A stretch of 42,759 nt of DNA, taken from assembly GCA_017554305.1 (NCBI GenBank), contig JAFZIN010000026.1, positions 1 through 42,759 on the forward strand. Reading direction: 5' to 3'. The translations under genes and the position numbers were made by a program. Below, piece by piece: positions 9,276-17,270 of the stretch (positions within the stretch are counted from its first letter, which is position 1; each line of letters opens with the position of its first letter). Source of the stretch: Bacteroidales bacterium (lineage in GTDB: Bacteria; Bacteroidota; Bacteroidia; Bacteroidales; UBA932). Under the pieces are notes generated by a model. It was not told the DNA's origin and did not search any database. It saw nothing but the letters and a program-made list of their open reading frames with translations.

Positions 9276-9313
9276 CACTTAACTTTATATAGATTTTTAA
9301 ACGAACTATATAA
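9256..9313 (+). promoter_or_regulatory. Candidate promoter and inverted repeat before the MBL gene
   Basis: TTTG (9256-9259), 20 nt, then TAACTTTA (9280-9287), a one-mismatch -7 box. Overlapping it is a perfect 9-bp inverted repeat, TTTATATAG (9284-9292) and CTATATAAA (9306-9314), which could be an operator or a leader hairpin. Confidence 0.4.
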
Positions 9314-9321
9314 AACTTAAT

Positions 9322-10155
9322 ATGAAAACCAGCATCTACAACTCTTTCTACACTCCTATGGGACTCGTTAATATTGAGCACCTTGCCCATGGCAGCGTAC
9401 ATTTGGAATGGGAGGGAATGCATATCTATGTAGATCCTTGCAGTGACTTTTTTGATTTTACCGGATGCAAGAAGGCAGATCTGATTCTCCTTACTCACGC
9501 ACATACAGATCACTATGACACAAAGGCCATTGAACAGATTGCAATGCCTAACACCACCTTTATTGTAAGTAAGGGTGTGAAGACCTGTTTGGAGAATGAT
9601 TTGCTCTCAATGCGCAGTTCCCGCAAGTTGAATTTGGATGACAATCCTCTCAACGTGGATCCGTCTACCAACCTTGTGAACATGCTCAAGATTCCAAAAC
9701 TGCGTCATTGCAAGGTTATTACACTGGAGAACGGAGAGAGCGTTTCTTCCATTGGTCTTACCATTACCGCAGTTCCTGCATACAACATAAACCAGAAAAG
9801 AGATAACGGTAAACCGTTCCACATTAAGGGAGAGGGTAACGGTTATATAATCTCAATGCAGGGTGTAGATATTTACTTTGCAGGAGATACCGAGTGCATT
9901 CCGGAGATGAAGGAACTTGCTCCTAACGCAGAGCGTAAGTCTAAGTGGGCTAAGTCTATACAGGGAGAGATAGATATTGCCTTCCTGCCTAAGAACTTGC
10001 CTTACACAATGAGTGACGAGGAGTTTGTTAAGGCGGCCAACATCATTAAGCCAAAGAACCTCTTCCCAATCCATTACTTTGAGATGAACGCAAAGGCTCT
10101 TAGCAAAGCGTTGGACACTCGCATCTGCTTATACGTTAACGGAAAGCAGATTTAA
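9322..10155 (+). CDS. MBL-fold metal-dependent hydrolase
   Basis: Cytoplasmic metallo-beta-lactamase-fold hydrolase of the UlaG/UPF0173-like group; the substrate is not known. It has the metal motif THAHTDHYD (His59, His61, Asp63, His64), a further ligand segment YFAGDTE (about residue 188), and FPIHYFEMN near residue 250 with the last histidine. It is 277 aa with no signal peptide. It is monocistronic, between the TonB receptor and the convergent carboxyltransferase gene. The ATG at 9322 is the first after the putative promoter; a second in-frame ATG at 9358 would remove a poorly conserved extension. Confidence 0.85.
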   Translation: MKTSIYNSFYTPMGLVNIEHLAHGSVHLEWEGMHIYVDPCSDFFDFTGCKKADLILLTHAHTDHYDTKAIEQIAMPNTTFIVSKGVKTCLENDLLSMRSSRKLNLDDNPLNVDPSTNLVNMLKIPKLRHCKVITLENGESVSSIGLTITAVPAYNINQKRDNGKPFHIKGEGNGYIISMQGVDIYFAGDTECIPEMKELAPNAERKSKWAKSIQGEIDIAFLPKNLPYTMSDEEFVKAANIIKPKNLFPIHYFEMNAKALSKALDTRICLYVNGKQI

Positions 10156-10210
10156 GAAGAGCGCAAGGCCGCGGTTTAAGAAGAGCGAACACTTTATAAC
10201 AAATAAAAGA

Positions 10211-10246
10211 AGAGGATGACCAAAAAATTGATCATCCTTTCTCTTT
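10211..10246. terminator. Bidirectional terminator between convergent genes
   Basis: AGGATGACCAA (10213-10223) pairs with TTGATCATCCT (10228-10238), flanked by an A-rich left arm and CTCTTTTT on the right. It can end both the plus-strand MBL transcript and the minus-strand carboxyltransferase transcript. A small GCCGG-CTA-CCGGC hairpin (10261-10273) sits between it and the carboxyltransferase stop. Confidence 0.75.
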
Positions 10247-10283
10247 TTACTCCGAGCCTTGCCGGCTACCGGCCAGACGCTAA

Positions 10284-12065
10284 TTACTGCACAAAGGCAA
10301 TAATCTCATCCTTAACAACTTTCTGTCCCTGTTTAGCGCAAACGGCAACAAGTTTTCCGTCTGCAGGGCAGATAATCTCCTCCATTCCGTAGAATGCCTG
10401 AATGTTGCAGAGGGTCTGACCCATCTTAACATCTGAACCTTCAACAGGAGCGGATGACTTATCCTCAACGTCATACTGCCAGATAACTTCACCCTTAACG
10501 GTTGCGTGAACCGGCTTAGCGTCCGGATATTTAGCCATAATCTTCTCCACGTCAAATGCAGGAACCTCTACAACAGGACGGGTAATGATGATAGGTGCTC
10601 CGGCCTTTGCTCTGTTAGCCTCAAGCTCCTTCTCAAATCTCTGTTTTGCTATGCCGCTCTTGTAATCTCTGTACTGAGTCTCGTGCATTGCAAACTCAAA
10701 GAGTTCCTCATCATCCTGACCTCTGTCCCAACCTTCCTCTTCCATCATCTTAATGTAACGAGGCAGATCATTAGGGAATGCATCCTGTGGAACGCCGGTG
10801 TAGAACTCAAGTCCCTTCTGCTTAACAATCTCCTTAATCTCCGGAGCAAGTTCGCCAGGAAGTTTACCCATCTTACCAAGAATCATGTTCATTGTATCCT
10901 TGTCTATGGTCTTCCATCTTGGCTCACCCTTAAGCATGTGCATCAGGTTCATAAGGGCGGTGTTCTTTACGTACTGGCTGAACGGAGTTACCAATGGAGG
11001 GTAACCTAATCTTGGCCATACGTACTCAACCTCCTGGAAGAGCATAACAACCAGGTCATTAATGCTGAGTTCCTTCTTGCCCTGATTCCTGAGTGAAGAG
11101 TTAATTGCTCCCTGGAATCCCTTGAGGTCTGCCATCATAGAACCCATCATTCCGCCAGGAAGTCCGCAACCAACAAGCAGTGAGCTCATTTGGTAGTTAC
11201 CCGGAGCAATCCAGTATCCGAGGAACTCGTCTATGAACTTCTGAGTGAGAGCTCTGGCCTCCATGTAAGCGTTCATGTTGATGTCCTTTACAAGGAATCC
11301 GGCATCCTTAAGCATTGCCTGAATGGTAATTACATCCGGGTGAATCTTTCCCCAGGAGAGCGGTTCCATTGCCACGTCAATGTAATCTGCGCCTGCTCTT
11401 GCAACCTCAAGCATAGAGGCTACTGAGAAACCAGGACCTGAGTGGCCGTGATACTGAACCTTAATGTTAGGGTGCTTGTCTTTAATTGCCTTAACCAGTC
11501 TTCCCAGGAATGCAGGACGTCCAATACCTGCCATATCCTTAAGACAGATCTCATCTGCACCGTACTCTACTACCTTGTCTACCACGCCCATATAGTACTC
11601 AACGGTGTGGATAGGTGAGTAGGTGATACTGAGTGCCGCCTGAGCAATCATACCCGCCTCTTTAGCGTGAATGACAGAACCTTTGAGGTTGCGGTGGTCA
11701 TTCAATCCGCAGAAAGAACGCATAATGTTGGTTCCCTGAGCCTTCTTAACCTTTGCCATCAGAGCACGTACGTCATCAGGTACCGGGAACATTCTCAATG
11801 CGTTAAGACCTCTCTCAAGCATGTGAGTCTGAATTCCCACCTTGTTGAACGGAGCCGTCCACTCTCTTACTGCCTTGTTAGGATTTTCTCCAAAAAGAAG
11901 GTTAACCTGCTCAAAAGCACCACCGTTACTTTCAACGCGGTCAAAGCAACCCATATCAATAATTACCGGAGCAATCTCCTTAAGCATAGAGACTTTTGGA
12001 ACATACTTTCCAGAAGACTGCCACATATCCCTATAAAGAAGGGAGAATTTTATTTCTCTTGCCAT
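10284..12065 (-). CDS. Carboxyltransferase, oxaloacetate decarboxylase alpha / pyruvate carboxylase B family, biotin site missing
   Basis: The protein is 593 aa. Residues 1 to about 300 form the TIM-barrel carboxyltransferase domain (RDMWQSSGKY, GLNALRMFPVPDDVR, catalytic-lysine segment EICLKDMAGIG, metal-site segment YHGHSGPGF). A conserved carboxylase domain follows to about 480, then a linker and a C-terminal biotinyl/lipoyl-like domain (about 520-593). In this family the hairpin of that last domain reads E-A-M-K-M/T; here it reads NIQAFYGMEEI, with no lysine at the modification position. The enzyme therefore cannot be biotinylated on itself in the usual way. It may work with a separate biotin carrier or do a biotin-independent job (inference). 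It is alone: no beta or gamma subunit or carboxylase gene adjoins it. Family certain, exact reaction not. Confidence 0.85.
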   Translation of the reverse strand: MAREIKFSLLYRDMWQSSGKYVPKVSMLKEIAPVIIDMGCFDRVESNGGAFEQVNLLFGENPNKAVREWTAPFNKVGIQTHMLERGLNALRMFPVPDDVRALMAKVKKAQGTNIMRSFCGLNDHRNLKGSVIHAKEAGMIAQAALSITYSPIHTVEYYMGVVDKVVEYGADEICLKDMAGIGRPAFLGRLVKAIKDKHPNIKVQYHGHSGPGFSVASMLEVARAGADYIDVAMEPLSWGKIHPDVITIQAMLKDAGFLVKDINMNAYMEARALTQKFIDEFLGYWIAPGNYQMSSLLVGCGLPGGMMGSMMADLKGFQGAINSSLRNQGKKELSINDLVVMLFQEVEYVWPRLGYPPLVTPFSQYVKNTALMNLMHMLKGEPRWKTIDKDTMNMILGKMGKLPGELAPEIKEIVKQKGLEFYTGVPQDAFPNDLPRYIKMMEEEGWDRGQDDEELFEFAMHETQYRDYKSGIAKQRFEKELEANRAKAGAPIIITRPVVEVPAFDVEKIMAKYPDAKPVHATVKGEVIWQYDVEDKSSAPVEGSDVKMGQTLCNIQAFYGMEEIICPADGKLVAVCAKQGQKVVKDEIIAFVQ

Positions 12066-12103
12066 ATAGTTTTAAAATGAATTATTTCTAAACCAACAAG
12101 AAA

Positions 12104-12134
12104 CAAATATAAGAAAAGCGCAACAGATAACAAA
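12104..12134 (-). promoter_or_regulatory. Promoter of the carboxyltransferase gene
   Basis: On the minus strand TTTG (12131-12134) is followed after 19 nt by TATATTTG (12104-12111), a perfect consensus match. It sits back to back with the tRNA-His -7 box at 12144-12151. Confidence 0.8.
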
Positions 12135-12143
12135 AAAAAGAGT

Positions 12144-12151
12144 TATATTTG
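12144..12151 (+). promoter_or_regulatory. -7 box for tRNA-His
   Basis: TATATTTG lies 11 nt before the tRNA-His 5' end. No clear -33 TTTG is visible on this strand. Confidence 0.6.
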
Positions 12152-12162
12152 CAACCCCAAAT

Positions 12163-12237
12163 GGTGGCTGTGGCGCAGTTGGCTAGCGCGACAGATTGTG
12201 GCTCTGTAGGTCGTGGGTTCGAGACCCACCAGCCACC
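12163..12237 (+). tRNA. tRNA-His(GTG)
   Basis: The acceptor GTGGCTG pairs with CAGCCAC; an extra G at 12163 faces C at 12237, the G-1:C73 pair diagnostic of tRNA-His. The anticodon stem ACAGA/TCTGT encloses loop TTGTGGC (anticodon GTG). The T-arm is GTGGG-TTCGAGA-CCCAC. A complete CCA tail is not encoded. Confidence 0.96.
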
Positions 12238-12266
12238 CAGATTTTAAAGGGATTTGAATAGTAAGT

Positions 12267-12305
12267 AGAACAGATATCTATCTTGATAGGTGTCTGTTCT
12301 TTTTT
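12267..12305 (+). terminator. Hairpin 1 after tRNA-His, intrinsic-terminator-like
   Basis: Arms AGAACAGATATCTATC (12267-12282) and GATAGGTGTCTGTTCT (12285-12300) pair almost completely with a tiny loop, followed by TTTTT. It is a credible tRNA-His terminator and the first of three related hairpins before metH. Confidence 0.75.
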
Positions 12306-12306
12306 A

Positions 12307-12314
12307 TATCTTTG
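12307..12314 (+). promoter_or_regulatory. Upstream -7 box for a metH leader transcript
   Basis: TATCTTTG directly follows the T-run of hairpin 1. A transcript from here would carry a leader of about 140 nt containing hairpins 2 and 3. No convincing -33 TTTG is seen. Confidence 0.5.
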
Positions 12315-12344
12315 CATCGGATTATCGTTGAAAAGTAGTAGGCT

Positions 12345-12433
12345 AAAGACAGGTATCGATTTTTTAAAAAAAGATGCCTGTCTTTTGTCTTTAAAGAACC
12401 GAGAGCAGGTATCTGGGAAAGGAGATGCCTGCT
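12345..12433 (+). promoter_or_regulatory. Two tandem related hairpins in the metH leader (candidate attenuator)
   Basis: Hairpin 2: AAAGACAGGTATC (12345-12357) with GATGCCTGTCTTT (12373-12385), followed by TTGTCTTT. Hairpin 3: AGCAGGTATCT (12404-12414) with AGATGCCTGCT (12423-12433), followed by TTTCATTTTT. The arms share the core CAGGTATC/GATGCCTG, so the right arm of hairpin 2 (12373-12380) can also pair with the left arm of hairpin 3 (12406-12413). That alternative excludes both hairpins, which is the geometry of an attenuator. Pairing is seen; function is inferred. It is not a recognisable cobalamin or SAM riboswitch. Confidence 0.5.
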
Positions 12434-12446
12434 TTTCATTTTTAAT

Positions 12447-12454
12447 TAACTTTG
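12447..12454 (+). promoter_or_regulatory. -7 box immediately before metH
   Basis: TAACTTTG ends 5 nt before the metH ATG, so initiation about 7 nt downstream would give a nearly leaderless mRNA. No good -33 box is visible. Confidence 0.4.
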
Positions 12455-12459
12455 CGGGC

Positions 12460-15400
12460 ATGATTACAAGGAAGGAGATATTGGCTCGTTTGAGGGATAG
12501 GATCATCATTATGGATGGTGCTATGGGAACCATGATTCAGCAGCGGGGATTGGATTCTGCGGGGAGCGGGGTAAACGGTAACCTGGATATTCTCAACCTT
12601 GTTAATCCTGATGGGATTGCTGCAATTCATAAGGCATACATTGAGGCGGGAGCGGAACTGATTGAGACCAACACTTTTAGCGGAACGGTTATCTCTCAGC
12701 AGGAGTATGGCTGTGCAGATAAGGTTTATGAGATTAATCGCCGGGGTGCGGAGATTGCAAGGGCTGCAGCCGAGGAGAAGGGTTTATCTTTTTTGCAATC
12801 AGACAAATCAAGCTCAGACAACGTTTCTTGTGAAGCGGGTTGTTTTGAACAGATAGGTGCTGAGGCAGTTGCCTGGAAAGAGGAATGGGGAGAGCGGAGG
12901 GCAATTGTGGCGGGCTCTATGGGACCAACAATCAAGTCTTTGACTCTCTCTCCGGACGTTAGTAAACCGGAGTACAGAAACGTTTCCTTTGATGAGATGG
13001 CCGCTGCCTTTATGACTCAGGCCGAAGGGCTTATAGACGGTGGAGTGGATGTGCTGCTAGTGGAGAGCGTATATGACGGACTCAATGCAAAGGCGGCTCT
13101 CTATGCCATAAACAAGGTGCTGGCAAAGCGTGGAGCGGATATACCGGTAATGGTTTCCGCCACTGTTAACGACCGCTTTGGAAGAATTCTCACAGGACAG
13201 GATATAAGGTCTTTATACACAGAACTCAAGGGCTATGGGTTGTTGAGTTTTGGACTCAACTGCTCTTTTGGCGCAAAGGATTTGGAGGGGTGCATTAAGA
13301 GTATAGACGGCTTTGCGGAGTGTGCGGTAAGCGTTCACCCAAATGCAGGTTTGCCTGATGAGATGGGCCGTTACAAGGAGACGCCTTCATACACAGCAAG
13401 CTGCATTAAAGAGATGGCTTGTGAGGGAGTTGCCTCTGCCGGCCGTTTGAACTTTGCAGGCGGCTGCTGCGGAACAACACCGGAGCACATTGCTGCAATT
13501 GCTTCTGCCTTAAGGGGCTGCGCGCCACGCGCTTTGAGAAAAGATGCTAACTATTGGGAGAAAGATATAGATGATCTTGAGGTGAGCGGATTGGAGAACC
13601 TGCTCATTAACAGGAAGAAAAACAACTTCACAAACATAGGAGAGAGGACCAACGTTGCAGGAAGTGCAAAGTTTGCAAAGCTTCTGAGGGAGAGAGATTT
13701 TGTGCAGGCGTCACAGATTGCGGCAAAGCAGATTGAAGACGGTGCAACGCTCATAGATATAAACACGGATGATCCTATGAGCAATGGTACGGGGCTGATG
13801 GAGAGCTTCTTACGTTATCTCTCATCTGAGCCGGTTGTTGCAAAGGTTCCGTTTATGATAGACTCCTCAGATTGGAACACCATTCTTGCGGGAGTTAAAA
13901 ACTCCACCGGAAAACCTGTTGTAAACTCCATCAGCCTCAAAGACGGGGAGGAGGAGTTTTTAAGAAGAGCCAAAGAGTTGCATCTGCTGGGTGCGGCTGT
14001 TGTGGTGATGGCTTTTGACGAGCAGGGGCAGGCGGTAACGCTGGAGCGTAAGAAAGAGATAGCGGAGCGTGCCTACAAACTGCTGATATCCATTGGATAC
14101 GAGCCATCAGAGATAATTCTGGACTGCAACATTCTTACAATAGCTACAGGTATTGCGGAGCATGACAGTTATGCCGTTAACTTCATTGAAGCGGTACGTT
14201 GGATAAAGCAGAATCTGCCAGGGGCAAAGACCTCCGGCGGAGTTTCAAACCTCTCCTTTGCCTTCCGCGGAAACAACACCATAAGACGCGCAATGCACTC
14301 TGTCTTCCTCTATCACGCAATTGCGGCCGGGTTGGATATGGCCATAGTAAATCCGTCTATGACAGATCTTTATGACGATATCCCAACACACCTCAGGAGC
14401 GTTGTTGAGGCGGTTGTTTTGAATAACTCTTCTCTTCTTCCCGATAGTTATAAGGGCAAAAACCCAACAGAAGTTCTCACTGAACTTGCCTTTGAAATAA
14501 AGAAGCAAGAGGAGGAGGCTAAGAATGGAACGCATGTACAAAAGGCAGTAAAAGAGGAAGATACAACGGTTGCTTCTACTCCGGAAAAGCAACTTTCAGA
14601 TAAGGTTGTTAAGGGAGATCTCTCTGAGTTGGAGCCTGTTCTTCTGGAGTTGATTAAGAAGATGAAGGGTGTTCAGATTATTGAAGGACCGCTTATGGAG
14701 GGGTTGGAAGAGGTTGGAAGACGCTTTGAGCAGGGCAAGATGTTCCTTCCTCAAGTGGTTAAGAGTGCGAGAGTTATGAAGCAGGCGGTGGAGATTCTTC
14801 AGCCGTATATTGCAGAGAAACATAGTTGCGATTGCTGCGGACCAAAGAGCGCAAACAAAAGCACAAAACCCGTGGTTGTTCTTGCAACCGCTAAGGGTGA
14901 TATTCACGATATTGGAAAGAACATTGTTTCCATTGTTCTTAGCTGCAATGGAATGGAGGTTGTGGACCTGGGTGTGATGGTAGATAATCAAACCATTGTA
15001 GATGAGGCTATTGCGAGCAAGGCTTCATTGATAGGAGTGAGCGGACTTATAACTCCGTCACTCAAGTTTATGGAGGAGTTGGCCTCTCTTCTAGAGCAGA
15101 ACAAAGAGCGGATGTTAAGGGAGTTAGGATACCTTATTCCGCTGGCTGTTGGAGGAGCAACCGCTTCATCTGTTCATACCGCCGTGAACATTGCTCCGCG
15201 TTACAGCGGTACGGTTCTCTTTGGCGGAGACGCTTCAAATGCCTCAGTATCATATAAAAGGATAATAGCAGACTCAGACGCATCACTCCCTGTAGTAAGG
15301 GAGGAGAACTCATATCCTTTAGGTGGTTTTGCAGAACTTATAAAGAGAGACCAGGCAGAAATTAGAAGACAGTATGAGGCAAGAAACGCAAAGTTCCTCA

Positions 15401-16239
15401 CGCCGGAAGATGCACGCTCCCTTGCAAAGCAATATCCTATAGAGTCTTACATACATCCTAAAGGGTTTGGAGAAAACAATCTCTTTGCAGAAAATATATC
15501 AGTTGCAACTCTTGCAGAGAGAATAGATTGGACTGCTTTCTTCAACTTCTGGGGCTTTAAAGGAAAATATCCGGAGCTGGTTTACAGCAATACAGAGGCA
15601 GAAAAGCTTTATGATCAGGCTCTTGAGATGATTGGCAAGATGATAGAGGAGAGCTCTGTAAAGGCGGGTGCAATTCTCTCTTTCTTTGATGCAGCGGCAG
15701 AAGATGACAAAATTGTGCTGTTTGAAAATTTGAAGGAAGATCTATCGGGGAACATTATAGATGAGGAGATTGCAAAGAGAAAGGAGGTAGCAAGAATGGA
15801 GGTTCCGCGTCAGAGAAAAGAGGGGTCTGAGTATTTGTCGCTTGCAGATTTTGTGCTGCCGCTCAAGATGGCGGATGCAGAAGGGAAGAACCTCTCCAGA
15901 GTGGGAGTCTTTGTGGCAAGGGTGGAGGACAGTCTCTCCAAAGGGCTGGACCACAAGAGCTTTGAATACCTGCTGCGTTACAGCATCTGTGCTCGTTTAA
16001 CTCAGGGGCTTGCAGAGTGGATGCAGGAGACGGCCATTGGAGATGTTAAGGCTATACGTCCGGCATTCGGCTATCCCGTTTGCCCGGACCACTCACTAAA
16101 GAGAGTTGCCTTCCAGCTGCTGGATGCGGAGAAGAGATTGGGCGTAAGGCTTACGGAGAGCAATGCAATAATCCCGGTTACAGCGGTTTGCGGCCTTTTG
16201 ATTGCACATCCTAACGCAAAATTGTTTGACACTTTTTAA
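12460..16239 (+). CDS. metH: Cobalamin-dependent methionine synthase
   Basis: Transfers the methyl group of 5-methyl-tetrahydrofolate through cobalamin to homocysteine, giving methionine. It is 1259 aa with all four modules in order: homocysteine domain (GAMGTMIQQRG; zinc cysteines in GLNCSFGA near 268 and GGCCGTT near 335), pterin-binding domain (NIGERTNVAGSAKFA from about 392), cobalamin domain with the DxHxxG loop KGDIHDIGKN (about 815-824), and the C-terminal AdoMet reactivation domain (RPAFGYPVCPDHS). The frame stays open upstream to 12283, but that extension translates the leader hairpins and is rejected; MITRKEILARL at 12460 fits the family. metF follows 11 nt downstream. Regulation may involve the hairpin leader. 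Confidence 0.97.
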   Translation: MITRKEILARLRDRIIIMDGAMGTMIQQRGLDSAGSGVNGNLDILNLVNPDGIAAIHKAYIEAGAELIETNTFSGTVISQQEYGCADKVYEINRRGAEIARAAAEEKGLSFLQSDKSSSDNVSCEAGCFEQIGAEAVAWKEEWGERRAIVAGSMGPTIKSLTLSPDVSKPEYRNVSFDEMAAAFMTQAEGLIDGGVDVLLVESVYDGLNAKAALYAINKVLAKRGADIPVMVSATVNDRFGRILTGQDIRSLYTELKGYGLLSFGLNCSFGAKDLEGCIKSIDGFAECAVSVHPNAGLPDEMGRYKETPSYTASCIKEMACEGVASAGRLNFAGGCCGTTPEHIAAIASALRGCAPRALRKDANYWEKDIDDLEVSGLENLLINRKKNNFTNIGERTNVAGSAKFAKLLRERDFVQASQIAAKQIEDGATLIDINTDDPMSNGTGLMESFLRYLSSEPVVAKVPFMIDSSDWNTILAGVKNSTGKPVVNSISLKDGEEEFLRRAKELHLLGAAVVVMAFDEQGQAVTLERKKEIAERAYKLLISIGYEPSEIILDCNILTIATGIAEHDSYAVNFIEAVRWIKQNLPGAKTSGGVSNLSFAFRGNNTIRRAMHSVFLYHAIAAGLDMAIVNPSMTDLYDDIPTHLRSVVEAVVLNNSSLLPDSYKGKNPTEVLTELAFEIKKQEEEAKNGTHVQKAVKEEDTTVASTPEKQLSDKVVKGDLSELEPVLLELIKKMKGVQIIEGPLMEGLEEVGRRFEQGKMFLPQVVKSARVMKQAVEILQPYIAEKHSCDCCGPKSANKSTKPVVVLATAKGDIHDIGKNIVSIVLSCNGMEVVDLGVMVDNQTIVDEAIASKASLIGVSGLITPSLKFMEELASLLEQNKERMLRELGYLIPLAVGGATASSVHTAVNIAPRYSGTVLFGGDASNASVSYKRIIADSDASLPVVREENSYPLGGFAELIKRDQAEIRRQYEARNAKFLTPEDARSLAKQYPIESYIHPKGFGENNLFAENISVATLAERIDWTAFFNFWGFKGKYPELVYSNTEAEKLYDQALEMIGKMIEESSVKAGAILSFFDAAAEDDKIVLFENLKEDLSGNIIDEEIAKRKEVARMEVPRQRKEGSEYLSLADFVLPLKMADAEGKNLSRVGVFVARVEDSLSKGLDHKSFEYLLRYSICARLTQGLAEWMQETAIGDVKAIRPAFGYPVCPDHSLKRVAFQLLDAEKRLGVRLTESNAIIPVTAVCGLLIAHPNAKLFDTF

Positions 16240-16250
16240 CCCATATACAG

Positions 16251-17234
16251 ATGAAGGTTTCTAAAATATTGGAAGAGAGAAAGGGGCGTCCGTTTGCCTC
16301 TTTTGAGATTGTTCCGCCGCTTAAGGGGAGCGATATCAGCAAGCTTTACAATATGGTTACTCCTCTGATGGAGTTTGAGCCGCCGTTCCTCAACTTTACG
16401 GCTCACAGAGACGAGGTTGAGTTTCGCCCAAATGCGGACGGCACTTTCACTAAGGTGGTGGTTACCAAAAGACCAAGCACCCTGGCAATAGTCTCCGCCC
16501 TTCAGAAGAAGTTCAACACTCTGGAGATTGTGCCTCACGTTATCTGCTCCGGCAGTACCAAAGAGCAGAATGAGAGCCTTCTGCTGGACCTTCACTTCCT
16601 TGGTATAGAGAATGTTATGGCCCTTAGGGGAGATGCTCAGAAGGGAGAAAAATACTTTACCCCAACTCCGGGAGGACACGCTCACAGCAGTGAACTTGTT
16701 TCCCAGATAACCAATATGAACCGCGGCGTTTATCTGGACGGCAACATGAAAAATCCGGTCTCCACCTCCTTTTGTATAGGAGTAGGGGGTTACCCGGAAA
16801 AACATATAGAAGCGCCTAATCTTAAGACAGATATAAAGATGCTCAAGAAGAAGGTTGATGCCGGAGCAGATTACATCATTACGCAGATGTTCTTTGACAA
16901 CCGTAAGTTTTTCTCCTTTGTAGAAAAGTGCAGAGAGGCGGGCATTACCGTTCCTATCATTCCGGGGCTCAAGCCGGTATCTACACTCAAACAGGTTGAG
17001 ACCCTTCCGCAAGCCTTCTCCATAGACCTTCCGCAAGAGTTTATGAGTGAGGTAAATAGCATTAAGAAGAGTGCAACGGGTGAGGAGGATCTTTCCAAAA
17101 AACTTTACTCTTTTGGAATAGAGTGGGCGGTTATGCAGGGAAAGGAACTGCTTAAAAACGGAGCCCCTGCAATTCACTTCTACACAATGGGTAAGGCGGA
17201 AAATGTACGCTCCATAATCTCAAGTCTCTTTTAA
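16251..17234 (+). CDS. metF: 5,10-methylenetetrahydrofolate reductase
   Basis: Reduces methylene-THF to methyl-THF, the methyl donor used by MetH, so the operon makes both halves of the methionine methylation step. It is 327 aa, normal for a bacterial flavin TIM-barrel MetF. It has the N-terminal FASFEIVPP segment with the catalytic Glu, LNFTAHRDE (a family variant of the N-x-T region), NVMALRGDAQKGE, and the lower-barrel motif ADYIITQMFFDN. It starts 11 nt after metH and no terminator intervenes. Confidence 0.95.
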   Translation: MKVSKILEERKGRPFASFEIVPPLKGSDISKLYNMVTPLMEFEPPFLNFTAHRDEVEFRPNADGTFTKVVVTKRPSTLAIVSALQKKFNTLEIVPHVICSGSTKEQNESLLLDLHFLGIENVMALRGDAQKGEKYFTPTPGGHAHSSELVSQITNMNRGVYLDGNMKNPVSTSFCIGVGGYPEKHIEAPNLKTDIKMLKKKVDAGADYIITQMFFDNRKFFSFVEKCREAGITVPIIPGLKPVSTLKQVETLPQAFSIDLPQEFMSEVNSIKKSATGEEDLSKKLYSFGIEWAVMQGKELLKNGAPAIHFYTMGKAENVRSIISSLF

Positions 17235-17239
17235 ATAGT

Positions 17240-17247
17240 TATCTTTG
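17240..17247 (+). promoter_or_regulatory. -7 box for the DUF308 gene
   Basis: TATCTTTG starts 5 nt after the metF stop and 24 nt before the next ATG. The -33 region lacks TTTG, so strength is uncertain. Confidence 0.5.
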
Positions 17248-17270
17248 TACAAATCAGAAATAATTGCACT

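Noticed and set aside
12283-12459. 59-codon N-terminal extension of metH
   Set aside because: It translates the leader hairpins and both candidate promoters. The family start and the -7 box favour ATG 12460.
12301-12459. Cobalamin or SAM riboswitch before metH
   Set aside because: No B12-box-like conserved block or SAM core is visible; the leader consists of related simple hairpins.
16236-17177. Long minus-strand ORF opposite metF (313 codons)
   Set aside because: Shadow of metF: no start context, no recognisable domain, and metF is certain.
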